A stretch of 64,000 nucleotides of DNA from Uliginosibacterium sp036017065 (GCF_036017065.1 NZ_JAYXHR010000004.1:62001-126000), one strand, 5' to 3'; counted from the first letter of the stretch, positions 28,757-37,927 are shown. The notes: a model not told the origin generated them from the sequence alone. Numbers and translations: made by a program.

Positions 28757-28784
28757 AGAAAAAGGGCCCCGCATCGCGGAGCCC
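28757..28784 (-). terminator. Intrinsic terminator of PL3 pectate lyase copy A
   Basis: Minus strand: gggctccgc-gat-gcggggccc then tttttctt. The stem has one G-T wobble. It lies about 70 bases after the stop of the gene ending at 28853 and closely resembles the terminator of copy B at 30058-30086, including flanking sequence. Confidence 0.85.
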
Positions 28785-28852
28785 GATCCCGACGCCCGGA
28801 CGGACTGGCAATCCGCCCGGGCGCTCGTGGTGACCTCAGTCAGTAACCTCAG

Positions 28853-29839
28853 TCAGAAACTGGTATTGCCGGACTGCGAGCATTTCATGAGGCCGACGCA
28901 CAGGGCACCCGCATTGCGCAGGCGGCTGTTGGTGAGGCGTCCGGTGGTGCTGGTGCTGTCGGAGCGGAAAACGCCAGCGGACACGTTGGAGATCTGGCAG
29001 CGATCCACGTTCAGGGTTGCCTTGAAGGTGGTGCCCGCGTTCTGACGGATCACCGTCGCCATGTCGTCCACGATGCAGTTCGAGACATTCACGGTCGAGG
29101 CCGCGTCGACCTGGCCCCAGTTGTTGCCGCGGCCGCCGTAGCCCGACACGCCGGTGATGAAGATGGTGCCGGACTGCTTCACCGTCCAGCCCCCCTCACC
29201 GACGTCGGTCCAGCGGAAGTTCTCGAGCCGGCCACTGCCATGGAAGTCCACGCCACCCACACCGTTGATGCCGAGGATGGCGTTCTTCAGCGTGCCACCG
29301 CCATTGATGCGGAAGGCGGGGGGCCAGTCTTCCGGCGGTTGGGTGCCGTCGCCAAGGGCGGTGGTCGCAATGAAGGTGCGGCAGGCGCCGTCGAAGCTGC
29401 CGTTGATGACGATGGTGGAGGTGACCGACACGTTGCCGGTGGAGACGCAGGTGGCCCCGGTGATGCCACCGCTGCTGCCGGAGCTGCTGGTCGAACTGCT
29501 GGACGATGAACTGCTGGATGAGGAGCTGCTGGACGAAGAGCTGCTCGATGAGGACGAGCTGTTGGGCGGTGGATCGAACGTTGCGTAGGAGCACCACGCC
29601 GAAGCAGGGAAATTGTTGGCCGGGCAGTTCGTGCCGGTGCACGCGACGCCCCCCTTGAAGCTGCCGTACACGAAGCTGCCGGATTTGCCGAGCGCCACCG
29701 ACCGGGTGCCTGCAAACGCGCAGACGGCGCCGGTGTTCTGGGCGCACTTGACGTAGCCGCTGGGGTAGTCGGTAGCGGCGTGGGTACTGAAGGCAATGGC
29801 GGCCAGCAAGCCGCCGACGAAGAGTTTCTTCGTAGTCAT
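28853..29839 (-). CDS. Secreted PL3 pectate lyase, copy A
   Basis: A 328-residue secreted enzyme: signal peptide (LFVGGLLAAIAFSTHA, cut near residue 21), a small Cys-rich N-terminal module of about 65 residues (YPSGYVKCAQNTGAVCAFAG ... WCSYA), a poly-Ser linker at about 92-122, and a C-terminal PL3 beta-helix domain starting GGITGATCVSTGN. PL3 features include LKNAILGINGVGGVDFHG, NFRWTDVGEGGWTVK and a terminal Cys-containing segment. It should cleave polygalacturonate by beta-elimination. The N-terminal module resembles domains attached to other polysaccharide-degrading enzymes and is probably carbohydrate-binding. It is paralogous to the next gene upstream. Confidence 0.88.
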   Translation of the reverse strand: MTTKKLFVGGLLAAIAFSTHAATDYPSGYVKCAQNTGAVCAFAGTRSVALGKSGSFVYGSFKGGVACTGTNCPANNFPASAWCSYATFDPPPNSSSSSSSSSSSSSSSSSSSSSSSTSSSGSSGGITGATCVSTGNVSVTSTIVINGSFDGACRTFIATTALGDGTQPPEDWPPAFRINGGGTLKNAILGINGVGGVDFHGSGRLENFRWTDVGEGGWTVKQSGTIFITGVSGYGGRGNNWGQVDAASTVNVSNCIVDDMATVIRQNAGTTFKATLNVDRCQISNVSAGVFRSDSTSTTGRLTNSRLRNAGALCVGLMKCSQSGNTSF

Positions 29840-30057
29840 TCGGGATGTCTCCTCAAGATTTTTGTGGCCGACGGACGCTGCCGCCGGTGTGCCGTGGCAA
29901 GGCCCGGCGATTCACTGTAGGCGGCCCGTGCCCGCGATCAAGCTCCGGTTTTGTCGATTCCGGCCCAGCGTTCATGTGTTTGGAGAGTCGTTGCCAGAAA
30001 CAACGGAATTGGCGAGTAATTGGCGAGTTCATGCTCGCGCAGCGGACAGGCGGAAGA

Positions 30058-30086
30058 AGAAAAAAGGGCCCCGCATCGCGGGGCCC
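30058..30086 (-). terminator. Intrinsic terminator of PL3 pectate lyase copy B
   Basis: Minus strand gggccccgc-gat-gcggggccc followed by a T-rich tail (plus-strand aagaaaaaa). The perfect stem is 57 bases beyond the stop of the gene at 30143. Its flank gacggactggcaatccgccc also occurs next to copy A's terminator, showing that the duplication covered the 3' region. Confidence 0.9.
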
Positions 30087-30142
30087 AATCCCAATGCCTG
30101 GACGGACTGGCAATCCGCCCGGGCGCTCGTGGTGACTTTGAA

Positions 30143-31111
30143 TCAGTAGTTGGTGTTGCCGGACTGCGTGCAGCTCATCTTGCCGATGCAAAGGTCGCCG
30201 GAGTTGCGCAGGCGGCTGTTGGTCAGGCGGCCGGTGGTGCTGGACGAATCCGAGCGGAAGATGCCTTCGCCCATGTTCGAGATCTGGCAGCGATCGACCG
30301 TGATGGTGACCTTGAAGGTCGTCCCGCCGTTCTGACGGAACATCTTCGCCATGTTGTCGACGATGCAGTTCGAGACATTCACGGTGGAGGCCGCATTGAT
30401 CTGGCCCCACTTGTCTTCGCCGTTGACACCGGTCACGCCGGTGATCGTCACGGTGCCGGACTCCTTCACCGTCCAGGCGTCTTCACCCACGTTGGTCCAG
30501 CGGAAGTTCTCCAGACGGCCACCGCCGTAGAAATGCACACCGTCCACCCCGTTGTTGCCGAGGATCGCGTTCTTCAGCGTGCCGCCGTTGACGCGGAAGG
30601 CCGGGTCCTGGTCTTCGCCCTGGCCGCCGTCGCCCATCGACGAGGACGGGTTGTAGGTCTTGCAACCGCCGTCATAGGTGCCGCTCACCACGATGGTGGA
30701 GGAGATGGACTGGTTGCCGGTGGAGGAACAGGTGGCGCCGGTGATGCCACCGCCGTTGCTCGATGAACTCGACGAGCTGGACGACGTGCTCGACGAGGAG
30801 GTGCTGGAACTCGACGACGAGGACGAGCTGGAGCTGCTGGACGAGGTGCTGCCCGCATAGGAACACCAGGCCGAACCGGGGAAGCTGTTGGACGGGAAGT
30901 TGCTGCTCTGGCACACGACGCTGTTGGTGAAAGTGCCGTACACAAAACTGCCGGACTTGCCGAGGGCGACCTGCCGGGTGCCGCTGAACGAACAGGTCTC
31001 GCCCTTGTTCTGGGCGCACTTGGTGTAACCGGACGGGTAGTCGGTTGCGGCGTAGGTCGCCAGGGAAATGGCGGCCAGCAGGCCGCCAACGAAGAGTTTC
31101 TTCGCGCTCAT
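30143..31111 (-). CDS. Secreted PL3 pectate lyase, copy B
   Basis: This 322-residue protein matches copy A throughout: the same KKLFVGGLLAAI signal peptide, the Cys-rich N-terminal module YPSGYTKCAQNKGETCSFSG, a poly-Ser/Thr linker at about 90-120, and the PL3 domain with LKNAILGNNGVDGVHFYGGG, NFRWTNVGEDAWTVKESG and the ending MSCTQSGNTNY. Differences are scattered along the lyase domain, and the linker differs in length and contains Thr. Both copies look intact, so the cell has two related extracellular PL3 enzymes plus the PL1 enzyme at 19614-21263, a pectin-degrading repertoire. Confidence 0.9.
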   Translation of the reverse strand: MSAKKLFVGGLLAAISLATYAATDYPSGYTKCAQNKGETCSFSGTRQVALGKSGSFVYGTFTNSVVCQSSNFPSNSFPGSAWCSYAGSTSSSSSSSSSSSSSSTSSSSTSSSSSSSSSNGGGITGATCSSTGNQSISSTIVVSGTYDGGCKTYNPSSSMGDGGQGEDQDPAFRVNGGTLKNAILGNNGVDGVHFYGGGRLENFRWTNVGEDAWTVKESGTVTITGVTGVNGEDKWGQINAASTVNVSNCIVDNMAKMFRQNGGTTFKVTITVDRCQISNMGEGIFRSDSSSTTGRLTNSRLRNSGDLCIGKMSCTQSGNTNY

Positions 31112-31617
31112 ATCGGTGTCTCCTCCGAAGTTGGTGCTTCGTCTGGTGTTTCGTTTGATTTTCGGTGTGGCGTTGCCGCGCCGAACCAGCCGGGTCAGGC
31201 CGGCTTTCTCAGCCTAGGAAGCGTGCTGCCGCGATCAAGCCTCACTTTTGGCGTTTGAAACGCGGCTTCCTGCGGTCTTGGCGAGTCGGCCGATGGAGAT
31301 CGCCGAAAGCAGCAGAACCGGTGGTCCGTGCCGGTCTGGCAAGTGTCCGCAGCGCGGGTGAACGATTTGTCATGCCGCCGTGATCTGCCGTGCAGGCGGG
31401 CCGGGTTGCGGAGTCAATGTGACCAACGCTGTCCGGGCAGCGGGGTGCGTGGGCGCGTGGTCACGCCGGTCGGCGTAGGGGGCGCCGGCGAAGTCAGACA
31501 ACCAATCAGCCGCGCTGCTGGCATTCCAAGATTGAATCGGCTGACCTGGGACAGCCATGAACCGCGGCGCTGTTCTATCCTGCGGGCCTTGCCCGCCATC
31601 CCGACGAATTGCCGTAC
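31112..31617. other. Divergent intergenic region (506 bases)
   Basis: No gene is supported between PL3 copy B (leftward) and the EamA permease (rightward). The 31110-31250 part is AT-richer and includes gcgatcaagcctcacttttg at 31231-31250; a similar gatcaagctccggttttg occurs upstream of PL3 copy A near 29936, so the duplicated unit included its promoter region. The part from 31260 to 31617 shows nothing I can assign. Confidence 0.5.
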
Positions 31618-32574
31618 ATGACTCACCGCCGCGCCGTATTGCTGATGGTCACCGTCACCCTGTTGTGGAGCATCGCTGGCGTGGTGGCGCGCCACCTCGA
31701 AGCGGCGCGCAGTTTCGAAGTCACCTTCTGGCGCAGCTTCTTCAACATGCTGGCGCTGGCCATCGCGCTCACCGCGATGCGCGGCACCGCGATGTGGGGG
31801 CAGTTGCTGCGCGCCCCCTGGCTGTTCTGGGTGTCCAGCGTCTGCTGGGCTGTGATGTACACCGCCTTCATGGTCGGCCTGACGCTCACCAGCGTGGCCA
31901 ACGTGCTGGTGGTGATGGCCTTCGGCCCGCTGCTCACCGCCTTGTCGGCGCGACTCTTCCTCCACCATCGCCTGCCGCCGCGCACCTGGGGGGCCATCGT
32001 CACCGGCAGCCTGGGCATCGCCTGGATGTTCGGCCACGACGTGGACGCCGGTGCGCCGTTGCTGGGCAGCTTCGTGGCGCTGGCGGTGCCGATCGCGGCG
32101 GCCTGCAACTGGACCGTGCTGCAGTATGTGACGCACGCGAAGGGCGACCCGGACGATGCCACACCCGCTTCGGTGCCCGATCCGTCACCCGCGCCCGCCA
32201 TCGACATGCTGCCGGCGGTGATGGTTGGGGCGGTGCTGTCCGCCGCCGTCACGCTGCCGCTCGCCTGGCCCTTGCAGGCATCGACGCACGACCTCGGCCT
32301 GCTGGCGCTGCTGGGGGTGGTGCAGCTGGCGATTCCCTGCCTGCTGGTGGTGAAGGCGAGCCGCGTGCTGCCCGCGCCGGAAATCGCGCTGCTGGGCCTG
32401 CTGGAAGTGGTGTTCGGCGTGCTGTGGGCCTGGCTGGGCGCGGGCGAGGTGCCTTCGTCCGGCGCGCTGGTCGGTGGCGGGCTGGTGCTGGCGGCGCTGC
32501 TCGCCAACGAAGTGCTGGCCTTGCGAGGCGCGCGCGCCTTGAGCCGCACGTCTGCGAGCCGCGTGGGCCTGTGA
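31618..32574 (+). CDS. EamA/DMT-family transporter
   Basis: ATG 31618 gives 318 residues with about ten membrane helices. The start RRAVLLMVTVTLLWSIAGVV and FEVTFWRSFFNMLALAIAL are typical of the EamA first repeat, SVANVLVVMAFGPLLTALSA ends it, and the second repeat closes with APEIALLGLLEVVFGVLWAW. A longer hydrophilic loop, rich in Asp and Pro (residues about 180-205), separates the repeats, which is unusual but not unique. It is a probable metabolite exporter of unknown substrate, unrelated in detail to the EamA protein at 17164-18072. Confidence 0.83.
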   Translation: MTHRRAVLLMVTVTLLWSIAGVVARHLEAARSFEVTFWRSFFNMLALAIALTAMRGTAMWGQLLRAPWLFWVSSVCWAVMYTAFMVGLTLTSVANVLVVMAFGPLLTALSARLFLHHRLPPRTWGAIVTGSLGIAWMFGHDVDAGAPLLGSFVALAVPIAAACNWTVLQYVTHAKGDPDDATPASVPDPSPAPAIDMLPAVMVGAVLSAAVTLPLAWPLQASTHDLGLLALLGVVQLAIPCLLVVKASRVLPAPEIALLGLLEVVFGVLWAWLGAGEVPSSGALVGGGLVLAALLANEVLALRGARALSRTSASRVGL

Positions 32575-32610
32575 ACCGCGCGGGCCTTTGAACCGCGCCT
32601 TACGCTTTCC

Positions 32611-34902
32611 CTAGCTCCTGATCGGCTCCGGCTCCACCACCGGCATGTCCAGTTGCCGGTGGTGTGCGGCCAGTTCGTCGGCTTGCGCGGACAACTGGGG
32701 CAGCAGGCGGGCGATCAGGGCGAGCTGCCGCAGCAGGCGTCGCTCGGTGGCGCCGGCATCGGTCGGAATCTCCGCCAGCCGCTGATCGAGCAGCTTGTCT
32801 TCCGCTTCCGCGGGCCCCCCGCGGGCGAGCTCGCCCGCGGGGGGCTGCAGGCGCAGGCGCTCCGCAATCTGCTGCAGGCTGCGCTGGATGTGGCTGTCGG
32901 CCTCGTCGATCAGCGCCGCGTGATGCCAGTTCTCCACGTGCTCGCGGTGGGCGCCCAGCGCCGAGATGTAGCCCAGCAGCGTGTGGCTGAGGCACAGGAA
33001 GCGGAAGGACAGTTCGGGCGGCAGGCGCTGGTGCTCCGGCTCCGCCTGCATCGATGCCAGCGTGCCGGACAGGTCGGCGTCCGCGTTGTGGGCGTCGCGG
33101 CGCGCGATGCGGTAGGGCAGGTCGTCGCGCTTGCTGCTGCGGTACTGGGCGAGGATCTCGGCGAGGTATCGCGCCGAGCTGGCCACCGTGCGCGACATGA
33201 CTATGGGCAGGCGGCGGCCCTGCCAGTCGGGCAGCACGAAGGCCACCGCCAACCCGGCGATCAGCGCGCCCAGCACGGTGTCGAGCAGGCGCGGCCAGAT
33301 CAGCGCATAGCCGCTGCCCAGCTGGTTGAAGCACACCATGACCAGGATGGTGATGCACATGGTGGCCTGCAGGTAGCGGTCGTTGCGCAGGGCGAAGAAG
33401 GCCACGCCGGCTACTACGGCCAGGGTCAGTTGCGCCAGCGGATGCGGAAAGGCGCTGATGAAAAGCCAGGACGCCACCAGCCCCAGCGCGGTGCCCATCA
33501 CCCGCTGGCCCAGCCTGCGCCAGGTGTCGCTGTAGGTGGGCTGGCAGACGAACACGGTGGTGAGCAACACCCAGTAGCCATGCGGCAGGTCCAGCCAGTG
33601 CAGCAGGCCGTAGCCGGTGGCCAGCGCGAGGGCCAGGCGCAGGCCGTGGCGGAAGCGCGGCGAGGCCGGCGTGAGTTCGATGCGGATGCGCTTGAGGCTC
33701 TCGCTCAGCGTGCCCGGCGCGTGGTCGCGCAGGCTGCTGTCCTGTTCCAGCGGCAGCGCGTCCGGACGGCCCGCGTTGGACAGCAGGCGTTCGATGGTGG
33801 TGACGTTGCGGCACAGGTCGGCCAGCGACTCCAGCAGATCGGCCCAGCCCGGTTGCGCTTGGGCCTGCAGTTGCGTCTGCAGGTGGGCCAGCGCGGCGGC
33901 CAGTTCGTCCAGCGCATGCAGCCCGTCGTCGCCGTGCTCGTACATCGTGTCGGCGAGGATGGCGTCGGCCAGCCGCCGGCAGGACTGTGACTCCAGCAGC
34001 ATCAGCCGTTGCGCGCGGAACAGGATGTCGCTGCGCGCGAAGGCCTCCGCCAGCGCGGCGTAGGGGTAGTGCGCCGAGCTGGCGCGTTCATGGACGTCCT
34101 GCGCGAGGAAGTACCACTTGAGATGACGCGCGCCCACCGGATTGGGGCGGCGCTGCTGCACCCAGCGCAGCAGCACCTCGCGCGCGCGGTTGAGCTCGCG
34201 CACCAGCCGCGCGTTCTGCTCCGCCAGCGCCAGGCGCTGCGCGTTCTCGTCGCGATGGCTCACCGGTTCCAGCAGCGTGGCCTTGAGCGCCAGGTAGGTG
34301 GACAGCGCGTCGAACACGCGTGCCAGCGACTGGCGCGCGGCGCGCGTGGAGAACAGCGCCGCCGCCACCAGCGAGATGAGGCCGTACCAGGCGGCACCGG
34401 CCAGCAGCAGGGCGGGTTGCAGCCATGACGGTGCCGTCGCTCCGGCCACGGCGTGTGCGGCCGAGGCGTGGGCGGACACGGCGTGCAGTTCGTTCTGCTG
34501 CGTCACGCTCAGCATGGTGTAGACCGCCAGCACCAGGGATGCCACCGAGATGGTGGCGTAGCGTTCGCCGGCCGCACCCAGCATCACGAAGCCGAAGGTG
34601 GACAGCGTCAGGCCGACGACGAACAGCCAGGGCCAGGGGAACAGCCACTGCACGGAGAAGGTGACCACCGCGAAGCACAGCAACGTCATGAGCAGCGCCT
34701 TCAGGCGGCCACTGACGCGGTCCTCGGTCTCCGCCAGCGCGCTGGCGATGACGCCGAGGGTCAGGCTGATCATCCACTCCTGCCGTCCAGGCAGCAGGCT
34801 GGCCGCCACCACGCCGGCCAGGGCGGTGGCGACCTTCAGGCCGTCCAGGGTCTTGTCGTGGGCCCACAGGCGGCGGAACAGCGGGAGCCGGTTTGCGCTC
34901 AT
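32611..34902 (-). CDS. FUSC-family membrane protein (YccS-like)
   Basis: ATG 34902 gives 763 residues. Layout is the YccS/FUSC one: an N-terminal group of about six helices (VATALAGVVAASLL, WMISLTLGVIASALAETEDR), a long cytosolic helical region at about 200-400, a second helix group beginning FRHGLRLALALATGYGLLHW with the family's DLPHGYWVLLTTVFVCQPTYSDTWRR-type segment near 435, and a cytosolic tail. Relatives include aromatic-acid exporter AaeB; YccS itself has unknown function. Its ATG overlaps the stop codon of the methyltransferase gene (ATGA), so the two are translationally coupled. Confidence 0.85.
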   Translation of the reverse strand: MSANRLPLFRRLWAHDKTLDGLKVATALAGVVAASLLPGRQEWMISLTLGVIASALAETEDRVSGRLKALLMTLLCFAVVTFSVQWLFPWPWLFVVGLTLSTFGFVMLGAAGERYATISVASLVLAVYTMLSVTQQNELHAVSAHASAAHAVAGATAPSWLQPALLLAGAAWYGLISLVAAALFSTRAARQSLARVFDALSTYLALKATLLEPVSHRDENAQRLALAEQNARLVRELNRAREVLLRWVQQRRPNPVGARHLKWYFLAQDVHERASSAHYPYAALAEAFARSDILFRAQRLMLLESQSCRRLADAILADTMYEHGDDGLHALDELAAALAHLQTQLQAQAQPGWADLLESLADLCRNVTTIERLLSNAGRPDALPLEQDSSLRDHAPGTLSESLKRIRIELTPASPRFRHGLRLALALATGYGLLHWLDLPHGYWVLLTTVFVCQPTYSDTWRRLGQRVMGTALGLVASWLFISAFPHPLAQLTLAVVAGVAFFALRNDRYLQATMCITILVMVCFNQLGSGYALIWPRLLDTVLGALIAGLAVAFVLPDWQGRRLPIVMSRTVASSARYLAEILAQYRSSKRDDLPYRIARRDAHNADADLSGTLASMQAEPEHQRLPPELSFRFLCLSHTLLGYISALGAHREHVENWHHAALIDEADSHIQRSLQQIAERLRLQPPAGELARGGPAEAEDKLLDQRLAEIPTDAGATERRLLRQLALIARLLPQLSAQADELAAHHRQLDMPVVEPEPIRS

Positions 34903-35642
34903 GCCGGTGCGTATTGCAGGGTGCATTGTGGCGAGGCGAGCTGGTGTGAGGTGCGTTGTGCGTACCAGCCGCGGATCATGCCTGCCTGGTAGAACTGCAC
35001 CGGCGTATCGAAACCGGCGGCCATGATGATCGCTTCCACCGTCGCCGGTGGCCGGATGCCGACGTCGCGCGCATAGGCCTCGCGCATCTGCACCACGCGC
35101 TCCGGCGGCAGGTCGCCCGCCGCCATCGTGCGCATCCACACGTCCAGCAGACCGGGGTAGGACGGCGACGCCGTGTCGGCCGAGAGGTCGGAGCTCGCCA
35201 GCATGGCGCCGGGCCGCAGGCGTCGCGCGATGCCGTGGAAGAAACCGGTACGCGCGGCGTCGTCGAGGATGAACTGCGACACCAGGAAGCAGGTCGCCGC
35301 GTCGAAGCTGGCCACGTCGGGCAGCTCGTCGACATAGCCTGCATGAAAGGTGCAGCGCGCCGCGAGGCCCAGCGCTTCCATGCGGCGCCGGCATTCGTCC
35401 AGCATGCCGCGCGAAGGCTCCACCGCGGTGAACCGCCAGCCCGGAAACAGCGCCGCCAGCCGGGCCATTTCCGCGCCGGTGCCGACACCCACGCACAGCA
35501 GGTTGGCGTCGACGGGCAGCGGTCTGAACACGGATTCGAGCAACAGGTGCAGGCTGTCGCGGAAGGCGGCGAGCTTCACCCACTGCTGGTCGTAGGTCGC
35601 GGCCTGCTGGTCGAAGAGGGAATTGAGTTGCTGCTGGTCCAT
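34899..35642 (-). CDS. Class I SAM-dependent methyltransferase
   Basis: From ATG 35642 (MDQQQLNSLFDQQAATYDQQ) the product is 247 residues. The SAM-binding motif I is LLCVGVGTGAEMARLAALFP near residue 50, followed by the acidic residue in FTAVEPSRGMLDECRRRM, and motif IV-like ATCFLVSQFILDD. The FDxxAxxYD start is common in small-molecule methyltransferases. Substrate is unknown. It is followed with an ATGA overlap by the FUSC gene, suggesting the methylated product or its toxicity is linked to that membrane protein. Upstream codons in the same frame lack a ribosome site. Confidence 0.82.
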   Translation of the reverse strand: MDQQQLNSLFDQQAATYDQQWVKLAAFRDSLHLLLESVFRPLPVDANLLCVGVGTGAEMARLAALFPGWRFTAVEPSRGMLDECRRRMEALGLAARCTFHAGYVDELPDVASFDAATCFLVSQFILDDAARTGFFHGIARRLRPGAMLASSDLSADTASPSYPGLLDVWMRTMAAGDLPPERVVQMREAYARDVGIRPPATVEAIIMAAGFDTPVQFYQAGMIRGWYAQRTSHQLASPQCTLQYAPA

Positions 35643-35925
35643 GATGCGTGCGGCGGTTCGGCGTGCGGTGCGTCGGTGTTCCGTTCGGTGCTGCGGCCAG
35701 CGCGTCTGCTGCCGGCTGTCATGCAGCATGAATGATGCCTGCCATTCGCCGCGACTGCTTGCTCCGCCGCTTTGATCTGGCACAAGCAGGCGCGCCCGCT
35801 GGCGCGCATACTTGATGGCAGCCTGCACCGCCCGAGTGCGGCTTCATAACGACCTGACCCACCGGCACATCCTCCGGCCCGCAACGCAGCGACCGGACCG
35901 CAGTGCCCGAAGAACGAGGCTGCAC

Positions 35926-37272
35926 ATGGCTGCCACTGCATCGGCTACGACGTCTCCCGCCTTTTCGTCCCGCCTGGGCTTCATCCTGTCTTCCGCCGGC
36001 TCGGCCATCGGCCTGGGCTGCATCTGGAAGTTTCCGTACATGGCCGCGCAGAACGGCGGTAGCGCCTTCTTCATGGTCTACCTGCTGCTGGCCATGACGC
36101 TGGGCCTCGCGCTGATGAGCGTCGAGATGGCACTGGGCCGCGCCTCCGGCAGCGGCGTCGCCGGTGCCTTCCTGAAGCTTGGCGGGCCGCGCTGGCGCTG
36201 GCTGGGGCGGCTGCCGATGATCACCGCCTTCATCATCATGGGCTTCTACTGCGTGGTTGGCGGCTGGTCGCTGGCCTACCTGTTCAAGTCGCTGCTGGGG
36301 CAGGTGGTGAGCAATGACGCCGGCCTGCTGGCGGACCGATTCTCCGCGCTGATTTCCAACCCCTGGCAGGCCATCGCCTGGCACGCCGGCTTCCTCGGCC
36401 TGTCCGCGTTCATCGTCCTCGGTGGCGTGCAGCAGGGCATCGAGAAGATGTCGCGCTGGCTCATGCCCATGCTGTTCATCCTCATGCTGGTGCTGATCGT
36501 GCGCGGGGTGACCCTGCCCGGCGCGATGGCCGGCGTGGAGTTCCTGCTGGTGCCGGATTTCTCGAAGCTCGGTTTCGACACGGTGCTCGCCGCGCTGGGC
36601 CTCGCGTTCTTCTCGCTGTCGCTGGGCATGGGCGCGATGGTCACCTACGGCGCCTACCTGGATGCCGGCAGCGACTTGCCCGCCTCCGCCGGCTGGGTGG
36701 TGGCGCTCACGCTGGTGGCCTGCCTGCTGGGCGGCCTGCTCGTCATTCCGCCGGCCTTCGCGATGGGCCTGGACCCGCAGTCCGGACCGGGGCTCACCTT
36801 CATCAGCATGCCGTCGATCTTCGCCCACATGCCTGCCGGTGACCTGTTCGCCGCGCTGTTCTTCGCGCTGTTGCTGGTGGCCGCGCTCACCTCGTCGGTG
36901 TCGCTGCTGGAAGTCTGCGCACGCTTCGCCATCGACGAGTTCGGCATGAGCCGCCGTCGCGCGGTGCTGGGCTTCACCCTGGGCATGTTCCTCGTCGGCA
37001 TTCCCGCCGCGCTGAGTTTCGGCGTGTGGAAGGACGCCACGCTGTTCGGCCGCAACGCCTTCGACCTGATGGACTACGCAACCTCCAACGTCATGCTGCC
37101 GGTCAGCGGTATCGCCACCGCCATCCTCGGCGGCTGGTTCTGCTGGCGCACGGTGGCGTCGCAGATGCGCCAGCGCGCAGGTTCGCGCCGCGTGCTGCTG
37201 GCGGTCGGCCGCGTCATCGTGGCGATGGTGGCACCGGTGGCCATCGCGGTGATCCTGGTGCGCGGCGTGTGA
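35926..37272 (+). CDS. Sodium-dependent transporter, neurotransmitter:sodium symporter (SNF) family
   Basis: ATG 35926 gives 448 residues. The first membrane segment contains SSAGSAIGLGCIWKFPYMAA followed by QNGGSAFFMVYLLLA, the unwound TM1 region that binds sodium and substrate in LeuT-type proteins. Later matches are GFYCVVGGWSLAYLFKS, SLSLGMGAMVTYGAYL (TM6 region) and AALTSSVSLLEV (TM8, sodium-site Ser). About eleven helices can be counted. By family it imports an amino acid with sodium. It is divergent from the methyltransferase/FUSC pair. Confidence 0.9.
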   Translation: MAATASATTSPAFSSRLGFILSSAGSAIGLGCIWKFPYMAAQNGGSAFFMVYLLLAMTLGLALMSVEMALGRASGSGVAGAFLKLGGPRWRWLGRLPMITAFIIMGFYCVVGGWSLAYLFKSLLGQVVSNDAGLLADRFSALISNPWQAIAWHAGFLGLSAFIVLGGVQQGIEKMSRWLMPMLFILMLVLIVRGVTLPGAMAGVEFLLVPDFSKLGFDTVLAALGLAFFSLSLGMGAMVTYGAYLDAGSDLPASAGWVVALTLVACLLGGLLVIPPAFAMGLDPQSGPGLTFISMPSIFAHMPAGDLFAALFFALLLVAALTSSVSLLEVCARFAIDEFGMSRRRAVLGFTLGMFLVGIPAALSFGVWKDATLFGRNAFDLMDYATSNVMLPVSGIATAILGGWFCWRTVASQMRQRAGSRRVLLAVGRVIVAMVAPVAIAVILVRGV

Positions 37273-37354
37273 GGGAAGGCGGGTGCCGGGCTGTGCCGTC
37301 GTAGCGAGACCCGACGCCCCCGACACGACGAGCACCGACTGATCGCCCACCGAC

Positions 37355-37801
37355 ATGTACAGCTTCGTTCTCCTCGTCCACCTGCTTGCCGCAACGGTAT
37401 GGACCGGCGGCCACCTGGTGCTCGCGTTCAGCGTCCTGCCGCGTGCGCTGCGCCAACGCGATCCGCAAGTGTTGCTGGCATTCGAGTCCGCCTACGAGCC
37501 GCTGGGCATGGCCGCCTTGCTCGTGCAGGTGGTCACGGGCCTGTGGATGGCGCACGCCATGCTGCCGGACCTCTCCGCGTGGTTCAGCCTTGCACCTGGC
37601 CCCGCACGCCTCGTTACCCTGAAGCTGATCCTGCTGGCCGCCACCGCGCTGACCGCCCTGGACGCGCGCCTGCGCATCATCCCCCGGCTGTCCGCAAGCA
37701 CCTTGCCGGCGATGGCCCGCCGCGTCTGGACAGTGACCGCGTTATCCGTCGCCTTCGTGATCGTAGGGGCGTCGTTCCGCAGTGGTTGGTTGATGGGTTG
37801 A
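37355..37801 (+). CDS. CopD-like four-helix membrane protein
   Basis: A 148-residue integral membrane protein with four helices: MYSFVLLVHLLAATVWTGGH at the N-terminus, then a helix with LVQVVTGLWMAHAM, LVTLKLILLAATALTALDA, and WTVTALSVAFVIVGASF. The conserved His in VHLLAATVWTGGH (HxxxxxxWxGGH) matches the CopD/heme-or-copper membrane domain. It could handle copper or be a cytochrome-b-like protein. It starts 82 bases after the symporter on the same strand and ends before the REP element and terminator at 37837-37963. Confidence 0.7.
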   Translation: MYSFVLLVHLLAATVWTGGHLVLAFSVLPRALRQRDPQVLLAFESAYEPLGMAALLVQVVTGLWMAHAMLPDLSAWFSLAPGPARLVTLKLILLAATALTALDARLRIIPRLSASTLPAMARRVWTVTALSVAFVIVGASFRSGWLMG

Positions 37802-37836
37802 TCGTCGCCTGTGTGTCCCTCGGGGCTGTCCCGCGG

Positions 37837-37872
37837 GTAGGGCGCAATAACCGAAGGGCATTGCGCCGGATG
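37837..37872 (+). repeat. REP palindrome, copy A
   Basis: Begins with GTAG, then the imperfect palindrome GGCGCAAT-aaCC-gaa-GGgc-ATTGCGCC (core 37841-37867) and a GGATG tail. A GTAG head before an imperfect palindrome is the defining form of REP sequences mobilised by REP-associated tyrosine transposases (RAYT). It is one of six copies in the window; no RAYT gene is present. Confidence 0.85.
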
Positions 37873-37927
37873 CGACAACGGCCTGTACTTGCTCGTCGGT
37901 CAACGTCCCGAGGGGGACAAGGCCAAC

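Noticed and set aside
35719..37356. A 545-codon minus-strand frame opposite the sodium symporter
   Set aside because: It is Gln/His/Arg-rich antisense translation; the plus-strand gene has clear family motifs.
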